In this document: in pieces, positions 41,228-50,169 of the stretch
Layout of the letters: every line of letters starts with the position of its first letter
Numbering within the stretch: position 1 is the stretch's first letter
From: Pilasporangium apinafurcum
Lineage: Eukaryota > Oomycota > Peronosporomycetes > Pythiales > Pythiaceae
Length of the DNA stretch: 50,169 nt
Direction: 5' to 3'
Assembly (NCBI GenBank): GCA_001600495.1
Contig: BCKE01000067.1
Coordinates: forward strand, 176,901 to 227,069
The notes under the pieces: model-generated
Seen by the model: only the letters and a program-made list of their open reading frames with translations
The model's database searches: none
What the model was told of the DNA's origin: nothing
Translations under genes and position numbers: made by a program

Positions 41228-41605
41228 ATCTATAGTAGGTGACGTAGTACAAACCACTTTTATGGTATCACCACGATTCGGTTCCATACCAGAAAACTCT
41301 CAAAGATAGTCGCTGATGACCACTTTGTAGCCATTCAGACATTTCAACACGACAGCAGAAAGAGTGTACTGGATTTTTGTATTTTGCGAGGTCTCCTGGA
41401 CCTTCTAGTAACTCCAATGGCCACATTTGTACCCGACATATCATGTTGTCCATCTATGCTGAGTCTCTTGGTACTGCATTTCTCACCCATTACCACATCT
41501 GAGGACCAAGAACGAGCATTTCGTTCGATGGATAGGTGAGAAATGATTTTTTTAATATTGTGCCTTTTCATTTTCTATAAACTGGAAAAGCAAGCGCAGA
41601 CAACG

Positions 41606-41682
41606 ATCTTGATAATACATCCAGGCGTTAGATCTTGAGGACACATCCAGTCGTCAATCTTGATAATACATCCAGGCATTAG
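41606..41682 (+). repeat. Three tandem 25-26 bp units
   Basis: ATCTTGATAATACATCCAGG then CGTTAG; ATCTTGAGGACACATCCAG then TCGTCA; and the first unit again with CATTAG. It lies directly before the second Fanzor-like pseudogene. Confidence 0.75.
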
Positions 41683-41743
41683 AAATAACCAAAGACCACC
41701 TTAGCCAACAGCACACTTCCTTTTTCTCTCTTGATCGAAAGAC

Positions 41744-43620
41744 ATGACCTCGTGTCCCCTGTCGACGATCGAGAGATCCATCATCTCTATTGTGAGACTC
41801 TTCCAAGACACATTCTTGAAGGTCGAGCTGACACCATCAATATCTGGATTGATCAGGCATGTCAAGCGTGGCTGGATGATCTTGAATCGGCTAGTGATCG
41901 TCTGGACGAAAGAGCGGGTATCCATTCAATATCCAAGAGACTAGCTCACGAAAGCAAGACGTGTATCTATTACCGAGACACATCAACCAAGCAAGCATGA
42001 GATTGTGACTGATTGCGAGCTTTGCTATCGAGTACTCTATGAGATTGCGAAAGCATTATCAACGTTGGAATTGGTGGAGAATGAGCAAGTAGACAAAAGT
42101 CTTTCTACATGGTGGAACCGACATCTCAATAAACGATCATCTGTATTGTGGGCACTGTTGGAAGACGACTTGGGTACGACATCTCTTCACAAATGTGTCA
42201 AGAGTATTGCATCCAAGTCACGGTTTACACTGTCGAACAATACTATCGATGAAAGCAAGAAGACATGGAAGCGAATGGAAAAGAGGAATGTGATGAATAA
42301 AGAAAAGAAAGAAGAAACCATAAGACCTCTTAAAAGACATAAGACAGAAACAGACGGTTCAACTTCAAAGGTGAAACCAAACAGCACGATCAAGATCAGA
42401 CTATATCCAACACCAGAACAAAAAGTCCTTCTTCGCAAGATGTTTTGGACGCATCGAGCCATCTACGACAAGATCGTCGAGGTGTCAATAGAAGATTGTT
42501 TCAACCTGACAGAGAAGGAGTTAGATGCCAAGTATTGTCCAATTTCTCGAAAGCATTCTCTCGCAAAGTATTTTCAAAAAGATGATGCAAAGAAGAAAAA
42601 GAAACAACGAGCAAGAAAACGAAGCGTGAAGAAAGCAAAAAAGACAGCAAAGAGCTGGAAAAGTCAACGAGCGAAGAAGTCAATAAAAGAACCAAGAAAG
42701 AAAACAAGAACAACAAAGAAACAAACAGAAAAACGAAAAAAAGATATTGACAAAGAAGCGAACAGAGAAACAAGCAAAACGATTGACGAAGGAGTGAAGA
42801 GAAAAACAAGACGAGACAAAATGACGGCCCATGCTAAAGATCAGGATGACGCAAGATGTCATTTGGAGGTTAATAAAGAAGTCATGAACTCAACATATCG
42901 AGACTTCAAAAAAGCAATGGGATCATCCATAGCTTCATCCAATGTCAAGAGAGAGAAAGATGAGAAGACCTCATGTTCCAAGCTGAGATTCAAGTTAGTG
43001 AAAGACAACTCGTCTTCGATCGAACTTCGTCCTCGAAATATAACATCTGGTGAAAATTGGGTTTGGCTCTTTCCACGATATTTCAAATTCAAGAACAATA
43101 CAAGCGAAGGTATTAAAATTAGCAATCCGCTTCCTGAGATAAAGTATGCTGTTCGTCTGAAACACACACGAATCGATCAGTACATCTTTGCATTCCTCCA
43201 CACAAAGTGTTTGAACAAACGACATCGATACGAGCATGTGTGATCGATCCTGATGGTATGACATTGAGTGTAAACGATGCGAAGGATACAATCTTTCGTC
43301 GTTGTCTAATGATTGATCGTTTGAAGTCCCGTTTGAATAGCAAGGATCCTGACAAGAAGCTGTCGAAGAGAAAACGACATCGTATGAACAAAATAGTCGT
43401 TTGACCGTTTCTACGAGTGAAGAGGATGATTGCAGACTTGTATCACAAAATATCAAGCTGGGCTGCTACAAACTAGCTTGCTAGTGTGGAGAACGACCTA
43501 CACCTTGATTGTTTCTTCGAAACAAATCAAAGTAAACAACCAAAGATCGTCCTTGTTATCAAATGGTACCTCATATGACCTTTTTACAATATTTACCACA
43601 TGTTCGATATTTGTCAGGCA
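41744..43620 (+). pseudogene. TnpB/Fanzor-like nuclease of a second lineage, decayed and truncated
   Basis: One frame runs from 41744 to 43243 with a single internal stop (41942-41944), then a shift near 43207-43240 and a further stop near 43402. The N-terminal part is unassigned. IRLYPTPEQKVLLRKMF followed by THRAIYDKIVE (about 42397-42480) is the TnpB/Fanzor N-terminal signature. A Lys/Arg-rich insertion of about 80 residues follows, then a WED-like segment (VWLFPRYF, YAVRLKHTRIDQYIFAFLH). After the shift comes IDPDGMT, LSVNDAKDTIFRRCLMIDRL and ADLYHKISSW, which follow the RuvC-I/II spacing of the family, and CFFETNQ, a RuvC-II-like Glu. The RuvC-I DPG itself appears deleted, and the zinc ribbon and RuvC-III are absent here. 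Dead as a nuclease. Confidence 0.75.
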
Positions 43621-43827
43621 TATTTTGTCGGTGAACCCACCCGAGAAACTCAGAACTCTAAATATTAATATATATACTAAAATACTATGTTTTAACTTTG
43701 TCAATTCATTGTTTATCAAAATAATAACATCTTATAAACCTATATCCTGTTATAAAGGATAATAGGTATTTTCGAGCAAGCAGAACTCGAGCAATTCTAA
43801 CAGCTACTCACAACGTCCAAGGAGACA

Positions 43828-45891
43828 ATGGCGACGAAAGAGCAGGTCATGACCGTCGCGTTATGGAGCGTTCTCGCTGTCGTCGGTCTGCTGCAGATAC
43901 ACCTTCACGTCTCTTCTACCGACTCCGCCATCGAATCACGTTCGTATATACGTGAACTTACCAGTTCTTCGTCGTCGTCATCGTTGGTATTGGCCGAGAA
44001 CTCGTCTTATAAATTCGATGGCAACAATTCCGACATCGCTCAGCAACTCTATCGACGGTATGTCGCTGGGGACACTATCACAAAATTGATCGTTACGAGC
44101 GACATTCCCGAGGCCGTCATCGATCGTTTGACACCATTTGGAGTTTCACTTTCGGATTTACCAGGCATCGTCCAACGCGCTTTGTTGTGGGATACTGGGT
44201 ACGTCATCGATTCTGCTGGCAACCTCATTAAGGTCCACACGCTCAAGGGTCGGTCAATGGCAGAACTCGCGGTCTCGGTCGAAGAATTCGAAAGCGCGGG
44301 GTGTGTAACGTTTAACTGCACGCAAGCGGACGGCTCGTTGTCCTTTAACAATAAGTATTGCACCGGTACGCAGATGTTATCGGTAGCTAAGTGTGTTGTG
44401 GAAGCAATTACCGATGATGACGGCTTCCATGCAGCGATGTGGTCCACTGGTGGTTCTGATGAGTCCATTCCCGAGATTATTCTCCGACAGCATGCGTGGG
44501 AAGATGACAGTACCGATACACCGTATATGGTTTATGCGATTCACACGCTGCAAGATGATCCAGGGTATGGCCAGTGCATGAAAAATGGCTACGACTCGCT
44601 TGTTGTCCCCTGTCACGCCACCGCCAATATCTCATCCGCTCTTCAAGCAGAAATGGGTGAACCATCCACTAACGACTGGTTAGACGACTGGCTGGCAGAG
44701 TTTAAAGGTACAGGGTCAGGAAGCGTAGCGACCGATGATGGAGACTCGAGCTCATTCAATATGGTGTTACTTGTACCAATTTTATTGGCTGTTGCTGTGG
44801 TGATTGGCGGAGTTTTCTTTGTCGTGCAGCGGCGACGGAAGCAAGCTGCCGCTAATGCAATCAATGAAGACAATGCGGTGGTGCTGGGATATCTCCCACC
44901 AGACTCGAAGGAATTGGCATCTAACCGCGGCTCGAATGAATCTCGACCGACTATGTCCACCACGGCAACGGGTGTTCCAGTGCTCATGACTGCACGAGCA
45001 AGTGAAGATGACTATACAGGCAGTTCCGGTACCAGTCGTGTACTAAACATTTTGTTCAATGATCCGTTCCTGAAAGATAAGCGGATCCCACTGGATCAAA
45101 TTCAATTTCAAGACTTGTTATCCAAAGGAGCGTTCGGTGAGATTTGGTTGTGTCGGTATGACAACCAAGAAGTCGCAGTGAAGCGATTGTTGCAGACAAA
45201 AGAGCAAAGCTTTCGAGAGATTGAGGACTTTACGAACGAAATTCAGCTGAGTGCAAGTCTGCAACATCCAAATGTCGTGCAGTTTATCGGTGTGGCGTGG
45301 AATAGCTTGGCGAACTTGGTGATGATCATGGAATATTTACCACAAGGAGATTTGCAGAATTATCTTAAGAAGAATGCAGACTTGCTATCCTGGGCTCGTG
45401 ACAAGATCCACATGGCAGTCGGTGTGGCACGCGCATTGCAATACATTCACAGCCACACCCCGCCGATCATCCACCGCGATTTGAAAGCCAAGAACGTGCT
45501 GCTGACCGAACGATTAGATGTCAAGCTCATCGACTTTGGTGTGAGTCGAGGGAAACAGGATGACATGACTGCTGGCGTCGGGACTCCTTATTGGACTGCA
45601 CCAGAGGTGCTAGAAGGCACACATTATACAGAGCAATCGGATATTTATTCCTTTGGCGTGCTACTGTCAGAGCTTGACATGTGTGAGCTACCCTACTTTG
45701 ATGCCGTCGCCTCTACAGGGGAGAAATTAAAGCCATTCCAGATCTTGAAAGAAGTTATGGCGGGATCGTTAAAGCCAACGTTTAGCTTTGACTGTCCGAA
45801 ACGGATTCGAGTGGCCGCAGAGGCATGTCTGCAATTGGACCCATCGGAACGACCAACGGCGCAAGAATTGGTGGGAATGCTGGAAGGTTAG
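43828..45891 (+). CDS. TKL receptor-like kinase with shared ectodomain (subfamily C, active)
   Basis: A 687-residue protein. An N-terminal hydrophobic segment (VMTVALWSVLAVVGLLQIHL) serves as signal peptide or anchor. The ectodomain has VQRALLWDTGY, RSMAELAVSVEEFESAGC, NCTQADG, AMWSTGG and LVVPCH. A membrane segment (MVLLVPILLAVAVVIGGVFF) lies near 311-332. The kinase domain is complete: GAFGEIW, VAVKR, HRDLKAKN (549-551 HRD), DFG (Asp569), TAPE. The juxtamembrane motif LFNDPFLKDKRIPL marks subfamily C with 31360 and 47389. It begins 207 bp after the second Fanzor-like pseudogene and is followed by a possible Fanzor C-terminal relic in the same orientation. Confidence 0.93.
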   Translation: MATKEQVMTVALWSVLAVVGLLQIHLHVSSTDSAIESRSYIRELTSSSSSSSLVLAENSSYKFDGNNSDIAQQLYRRYVAGDTITKLIVTSDIPEAVIDRLTPFGVSLSDLPGIVQRALLWDTGYVIDSAGNLIKVHTLKGRSMAELAVSVEEFESAGCVTFNCTQADGSLSFNNKYCTGTQMLSVAKCVVEAITDDDGFHAAMWSTGGSDESIPEIILRQHAWEDDSTDTPYMVYAIHTLQDDPGYGQCMKNGYDSLVVPCHATANISSALQAEMGEPSTNDWLDDWLAEFKGTGSGSVATDDGDSSSFNMVLLVPILLAVAVVIGGVFFVVQRRRKQAAANAINEDNAVVLGYLPPDSKELASNRGSNESRPTMSTTATGVPVLMTARASEDDYTGSSGTSRVLNILFNDPFLKDKRIPLDQIQFQDLLSKGAFGEIWLCRYDNQEVAVKRLLQTKEQSFREIEDFTNEIQLSASLQHPNVVQFIGVAWNSLANLVMIMEYLPQGDLQNYLKKNADLLSWARDKIHMAVGVARALQYIHSHTPPIIHRDLKAKNVLLTERLDVKLIDFGVSRGKQDDMTAGVGTPYWTAPEVLEGTHYTEQSDIYSFGVLLSELDMCELPYFDAVASTGEKLKPFQILKEVMAGSLKPTFSFDCPKRIRVAAEACLQLDPSERPTAQELVGMLEG

Positions 45892-47388
45892 AGTAATCTC
45901 CTGTCCATAGAATGTGTCACACATGCATGTGTATCTGAAGATGAAATCACATTTTGAGGAAATAAAAAAAGAATGTTTTTTGATGTTGTACAAGACAGAG
46001 CTGATGGTCATGGATGCATCCCATTCTGGTGCATTGCTTCAGTTCAAGATGTGTGGGTCATCAATTGTCGCCTTGTGTGGCAGCCAACAGAGAATGGAGA
46101 AGAAAGCCAAGAGTAGTATCAAGAAAATGAACCAGCAGTATCTCCATACAACAACAGTCTCCCCATGTTCCTCATGTGGAAGGGAAAGGACTGTTTTACC
46201 AGCATCATCTCCATCTCCGTTTCCAGATGCGTCCTAACGCCAGCGTTGAAAATTTAATGTTCAATGAAAGCATGTCTAACCATCTCAGGGAACAGTAGCT
46301 CGGTTGTTGGTAATAATATACTGTAACAATGATGACTAACTGGAAGCGCATTGCTTGGGGGGTAGAGAGAAGGAAGAAAGGGAAGAAGACGCAAAGATGG
46401 AAAGGAGAAGATGATGGACACTTAGCTACGGATGAACAGGTTAACACAAATTTTTCAAGCGTTGACGGTTTCGATGGCTGCATATTGATAAGTGCGTTAC
46501 ACCCATTCGATGTAAGAAATAGATCCTCAGAAGCCACCGGCATCAAAGGATGGCATCGTAATCAAGAATCGGGTGGATATACCAACTAGCTGCTGGTATA
46601 GCGGCAAGCAATAACTTGACAGCAAACCTGCAAAGCTACATGTGGTTGTTACGCATGAGGAGCCAACGTAATGATCGACTATTCATTCGGAAAAAAAGTG
46701 AAAATCTGGAAACACGTTGCGCCTCGCTGGATTATGTGCCTGAACCCATCTCCGTGAACGAACCTAATCTAGTACATTGCATCCTTGTGCAGAAGTGTAC
46801 TGGATTCCTCATTTAACTCTTTTTCTTAAACTATATTTTTTAATAGTAGCGTTCGATTCCTGGACTAATACACTGATTTATGTTATACAGATGTGCAAAC
46901 ACGCACGGTGGGTTGTTGAACCCGAACCAATTAAATCGCTCGAACATGAAGTTTTTTTCACTTACTTACTTTGAAGTTTGGGAGACCAGGAAACAGTCAC
47001 TTCCCACTCGCGGCGTATGACAAAATCGGGCGTGTAAGGGAATGGTTTAAACGGATATTAAAATAGTAAAAAATTACACCCGTTTTTGACATTTTATTTC
47101 CAGATACTCTCATTCCCATCTTTGTTTCTTTCTGTTTTCTGTTAGCTTTCTCGTAAACCACGCCCGGTACCTAACCAGATGTGGGCGACTTGACGGTTGG
47201 CGCATCTCCGAAGACACCGGCATCAAAGCCGCCACAACAACATTGGGTGAGAGCACCGCAGATGACGAGTGCGTGTGTCTAAATTCCACTCAAAGCGGTA
47301 AATATTCGTCATTTCGTCCTCTCTCAAACACACCAAAACGCAAAGCAGAGAACATTACAGGTCTCTCTCCTCGTTGGCTCAAAGCATC
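45892..47388. other. Intergenic region with a possible nuclease relic and a promoter
   Basis: Apart from the relic at 45980-46320, nothing recognisable is seen. Near 47307, TCATTTCGTCC resembles an oomycete initiator for the receptor kinase that starts at 47389. Confidence 0.45.
45980..46320 (+). pseudogene. Possible C-terminal relic of a TnpB/Fanzor-like nuclease
   Basis: A frame ending at 46237 contains VMDASHSGALLQFK, then QQYLHTTTVSPCSSCGRE. The shifted frame that follows reads MRPNASVENLM from 46210. The order resembles a Fanzor C-terminus: GD(A/W)S, then TSxxCxxCG of the zinc ribbon, then RDxNASxNI of RuvC-III. Both the GD and the RD aspartates are altered (MD, RP), and one frameshift separates ribbon from RuvC-III. 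The match is by eye and weak. Orientation agrees with the N-terminal pseudogene at 41744-43620. Confidence 0.35.
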
Positions 47389-49407
47389 ATGCGGTTATTG
47401 CCTATAAGGCATAGTGTCACATCGACCACACGATCGTATGTGGTTGGGCTGACGATGATTATGCTCGGTCTCGGGTTCACTTTAATTTGGGTCTCAATGC
47501 CAATCTCATCCCAAATCCAATTAGATGCATCGCTGCGCGGTCGCAGGTTAGACAGTACACACACTGACGTACCGACAGATCCTTCCTTTGACTGGAATGG
47601 CAACACGTCCGACTTGGCACAGCAATTCTACGTACGTCACGCGGCAGGGGCAACCGCGGAAGCGCTTAAATATTCCACCAGCGATTTACCAAGCAAGATC
47701 CAAGATCGATTAGTAGCTGCGGACCTCCGCTTCGAAGATTTACCTGGTTTATTACAACGCGCGGTGATATGGGACACGGGTTATACGTTCGACGCGAGTG
47801 GAGACTTTATCAAGGTCTACACCATAAACGGCGTGTCGATGGCTGAGCTCGCCGTGAGCATTGAAGACTACTACAGCGCTAATTGCACGACCAAGAACTG
47901 TTCCGATCCGGATGGGTATGCTACCTATCGGTCCGAGACTTGCTCGGGTGACCAAATGCTATCTGTCTCAAAATGTGCCTCAGAAGAAGTAACGATCCAG
48001 GGCGGCCATATGTCCATGTGGGCGACCGGAGGGGATCCTGAGACGATTCCAACAATGAACATGGTGCGACATTCGTGGTATGACCTTGTATATCACCATG
48101 ATTATTTGGTTTTCGCTATTCACACGATCACTAGTGAAGATGAACCAGCGTGGGATTCCTGCAATACAGACACATATGGCTCCATCATCATTCCTTGTGC
48201 TCCCTATTCAGATGCAAATGCTGCCTCCATGAACTGGCAAGAGCCTGCAGAGGGTGCTATCGTCAATGCTTGGTTAAAACTGGCTAAAGAAGAACAACCA
48301 GAAAAGTTTCGTATGATTATGGTACTACCGATCGCTCTCGCTTCAATACTATTTTTTGCTGGAGCCATCGGGTATCTCCGATACAAGCGAAGACGGAACG
48401 CACAGGTCGCCAAGGATAAGTTTATCATGCTCAGCTCACCGACGGGGAAAGGTGGATCGAGTTTTCCATCAGATTCAACGGTATCACGTGGATATTTGTA
48501 TGCCACGTCCGCCAAGCACGTCGCAAACGTCTTGTTAAACGATGTGAACCTTCACCTAAAAAGGCTTGCCATTGAAAAAATCGTCTTTCAAGACCAAATC
48601 GCTAAAGGCGCATTCGGTGAAGTGTGGCTGTCTCAGTATGAAGGCTCAATCGTAGCAGTCAAACGATTGCTTAAGACAAAACGACAAACTTTTGATGATA
48701 TTCAGGCATTTACGGAGGAAATTCAGCTCACATCGTCACTGGATCATCCCAACGTCATCCAGTTTATTGGTGTGGCCTGGAACACCTTGGAAAATTTATG
48801 TATGGTGATGGAATATTTGCCTAACGGAGACTTGCAGGTATATCTTCGAAAAAACGCGGAGACGCTAACATGGCCTGATGACAAACTTCCACTGGCGATC
48901 GGGGTAGCACGAGCAGTCGAGTATTTACATGCAAGATCAGCTCCGATTATCCATCGAGATATTAAAGCAAGAAATGTGTTGTTGACAGCCACGTTTGAAG
49001 CCAAGCTGATTGATTTTGGCGTGAGCAGAAGCTTTGGTGATGGCATGATGACGATGGGTGTCGGAACACCTTACTGGACCGCACCAGAGGTGCTTGATGG
49101 CACAAAATACACAGAGAAATCCGATATCTACTCATTCGGTGTGCTGCTATCGGAATTGGACACGTGCTCAACACCATATCACGATGCCAAGACTGTCCGA
49201 CAGGAAGAACTGTTGCAACCGTTCCACATCCTGAAATTAGTCATTGCAGGCTGTTTGCAGCCAAATTTTAATGATGACTGCCCACCAAAGATTCAAGAGA
49301 TCGCTGGTATGTGTTTAGAACGGAATCCATCAGATCGACCGAGTGCACAAGACGTCGTGGCGATGCTGGAGGCGGCGGCATGCATGCAAGGCGCGTGTAT
49401 TGAGTGA
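47389..49407 (+). CDS. TKL receptor-like kinase with shared ectodomain (subfamily C, active)
   Basis: 672 residues from the ATG at 47389. A hydrophobic N-terminus (VVGLTMIMLGLGFTLIWVSM) is preceded by a short basic stretch. The ectodomain has LLQRAVIWDTGY, VSMAELAVSIEDYYSANC, NCSDPDG, SMWATGG and IIIPCA; it is the closest match to the kinase-less receptor at 32888-33877. The membrane segment lies near 308-331 (MVLPIALASILFFAGAIGYL). Kinase motifs are intact: GAFGEVW, VAVKR, HRDIKARN (522-524 HRD), DFG (Asp542), TAPE. The juxtamembrane motif LLNDVNLHLKRLAI places it in subfamily C beside 43828-45891, its tandem neighbour in the same orientation. Confidence 0.93.
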   Translation: MRLLPIRHSVTSTTRSYVVGLTMIMLGLGFTLIWVSMPISSQIQLDASLRGRRLDSTHTDVPTDPSFDWNGNTSDLAQQFYVRHAAGATAEALKYSTSDLPSKIQDRLVAADLRFEDLPGLLQRAVIWDTGYTFDASGDFIKVYTINGVSMAELAVSIEDYYSANCTTKNCSDPDGYATYRSETCSGDQMLSVSKCASEEVTIQGGHMSMWATGGDPETIPTMNMVRHSWYDLVYHHDYLVFAIHTITSEDEPAWDSCNTDTYGSIIIPCAPYSDANAASMNWQEPAEGAIVNAWLKLAKEEQPEKFRMIMVLPIALASILFFAGAIGYLRYKRRRNAQVAKDKFIMLSSPTGKGGSSFPSDSTVSRGYLYATSAKHVANVLLNDVNLHLKRLAIEKIVFQDQIAKGAFGEVWLSQYEGSIVAVKRLLKTKRQTFDDIQAFTEEIQLTSSLDHPNVIQFIGVAWNTLENLCMVMEYLPNGDLQVYLRKNAETLTWPDDKLPLAIGVARAVEYLHARSAPIIHRDIKARNVLLTATFEAKLIDFGVSRSFGDGMMTMGVGTPYWTAPEVLDGTKYTEKSDIYSFGVLLSELDTCSTPYHDAKTVRQEELLQPFHILKLVIAGCLQPNFNDDCPPKIQEIAGMCLERNPSDRPSAQDVVAMLEAAACMQGACIE

Positions 49408-50169
49408 ATGAGCTAAGATTGGCTTACATGTGTGTTTGTGATTGCTTATCTCTATGGATACTACTATTATTATTGTAAGCTTATTACCAAAGGCACCAAA
49501 AATGTCATCCTAAAAAATCCAAAAAATTCCTAAGGTGTTCCCTCACATTTGCTTTCGGGCTTTGTTCTAATGCCATAGCGTATAGCTATCCTAAAAGAGG
49601 GACGAGCCTCCCTGTGGGCACTCGTGGACACTTGTTATTTTTTCTACGTTCTTCTTCTGTCACTGCAAAACACTTGAGGCAGTGATAAACCCTGAAGCTG
49701 ATACTGGGGAAGTAGAAGGATATTTTTGGATGCATTGCCATCTCAGTTCACAGTCATACCACGACAGCCATTGTTTTTACAATGGAGTACACTATGAACC
49801 TTGATGTAAAAGGATAGCCTTTTTACTAGCTTACACGGTTGTGCAGTAAGGAAGCGCAATTGATTAGCGACGGACGTCGTCAATCAAGAGGAAAGAGAAA
49901 AATCGAAAGAGACTTACTCTTTTGGAGGAAAATTAGGAACTGAATTATTATTTTAAGAGACAATAAAAATAATAAGCCAGTTTTAAAATTAAATAAAAAA
50001 AATACGCCAACTTTTCAAAAAATAAAAAAAGAGACAATAAAAATAATAAGCCAGTTTTAAAATTAAATAAAAAAAATACGCCAACTTTTCAAAAAATAAA
50101 AAAAATATGCCACACTGAAAGAAATGCGAAAAATTCCGTAATTAATTTTTGTGACGAGTCTGTGATAAC
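49408..50169. other. Intergenic end of window, AT-rich
   Basis: No gene seen. The final 250 bp is strongly A-rich with a tandem duplication (separate entry). Confidence 0.5.
49956..50103 (+). repeat. 74 bp tandem duplication, AT-rich
   Basis: Two head-to-tail copies of a 74 bp unit starting AGAGACAATAAAAATAATAA (49956 and 50030). The copies appear identical, so this is either a very recent slippage event or an assembly artefact. Confidence 0.9.

Noticed and set aside
41268-41571. Minus-strand frames (61 and 75 residues) as a transposase fragment
   Set aside because: They overlap in different frames with no recognisable motif; composition is not convincing.
42502-42862. Minus-strand hydrophobic frames as membrane proteins
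   Set aside because: They are antisense to the Lys/Arg-rich insertion of the Fanzor-like pseudogene, which reads as Phe/Leu/Ser-rich on the other strand.
47389-47600. RXLR-type effector motif near the N-terminus of the last receptor (RGRRLDS)
   Set aside because: The spacing and residues do not form RXLR, and the protein is clearly a transmembrane kinase.
1-50169. tRNA, rRNA or other structured RNA genes
   Set aside because: None could be recognised by eye; absence was not proven.

Overview
The window reads as nuclear DNA of an oomycete. Three points support this. The transmembrane kinases are TKL type with oomycete-like juxtamembrane and kinase motifs. There are three tandem secreted AA17-type lytic polysaccharide monooxygenases (LPMOs), a family described from oomycetes. 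Those three genes carry close matches to the oomycete core promoter (TCATTYY followed by CAWTTT) 39-60 nt before the start codon. Introns are few and short (70-90 nt) with GTAAGT/GTGAGT-like donors. Species cannot be fixed by eye.

Layout. 208-6885 (+) is a long intronless ASCC3/Slh1-type double-cassette helicase. 7132-8257 is a 1.1 kb terminal-inverted-repeat element. 8809-10345 (+) is a TKL pseudokinase receptor, convergent with 10468-12987 (-), a choline-transporter-like (SLC44) protein with one 5' intron. 13541-15197 (-) is an active TKL receptor kinase. 16223-20388 (-) holds three AA17 LPMOs that share a peculiar C-terminal tail. 20997-22134 is an inverted copy of the 1.1 kb element. 22275-23867 (-) is a second pseudokinase receptor. 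23868-26186 is a largely empty gap. 26187-28154 (+) is an active receptor kinase. 28360-31006 is repeat debris, a small two-exon gene (29030-29294) and a chimeric element. 31360-32745 (+) is a third pseudokinase, convergent with 32888-33877 (-), a receptor ectodomain without a kinase. 34441-36378 (-) is an active receptor kinase. 37423-38760 (-) is a fourth pseudokinase, bracketed by inverted copies of a Fanzor1-like element. 39065-41227 is the longer Fanzor1-like copy and 41744-43620 a different TnpB/Fanzor-like pseudogene. 43828-45891 and 47389-49407 (+) are two more active receptor kinases with a possible Fanzor C-terminal relic between them. The last 0.7 kb is AT-rich with a 74 bp tandem duplication.

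Two themes stand out. First, nine TKL receptor-like kinases plus one kinase-less receptor form an array of three subfamilies. Each subfamily contains at least one member with intact catalytic residues and at least one that has lost HRD and/or DFG residues. Two of the subfamilies share one cysteine-bearing ectodomain with a QRA(L/V)xW(D/N) core. Second, the spaces between these genes are filled with relics of RNA-guided-nuclease (TnpB/Fanzor) transposons of at least two lineages, plus TIR elements that still carry a short RuvC-I-like remnant. The elements sit directly beside gained, truncated or degenerate kinase genes, so they are plausible agents of the array's rearrangement; that link is inference.
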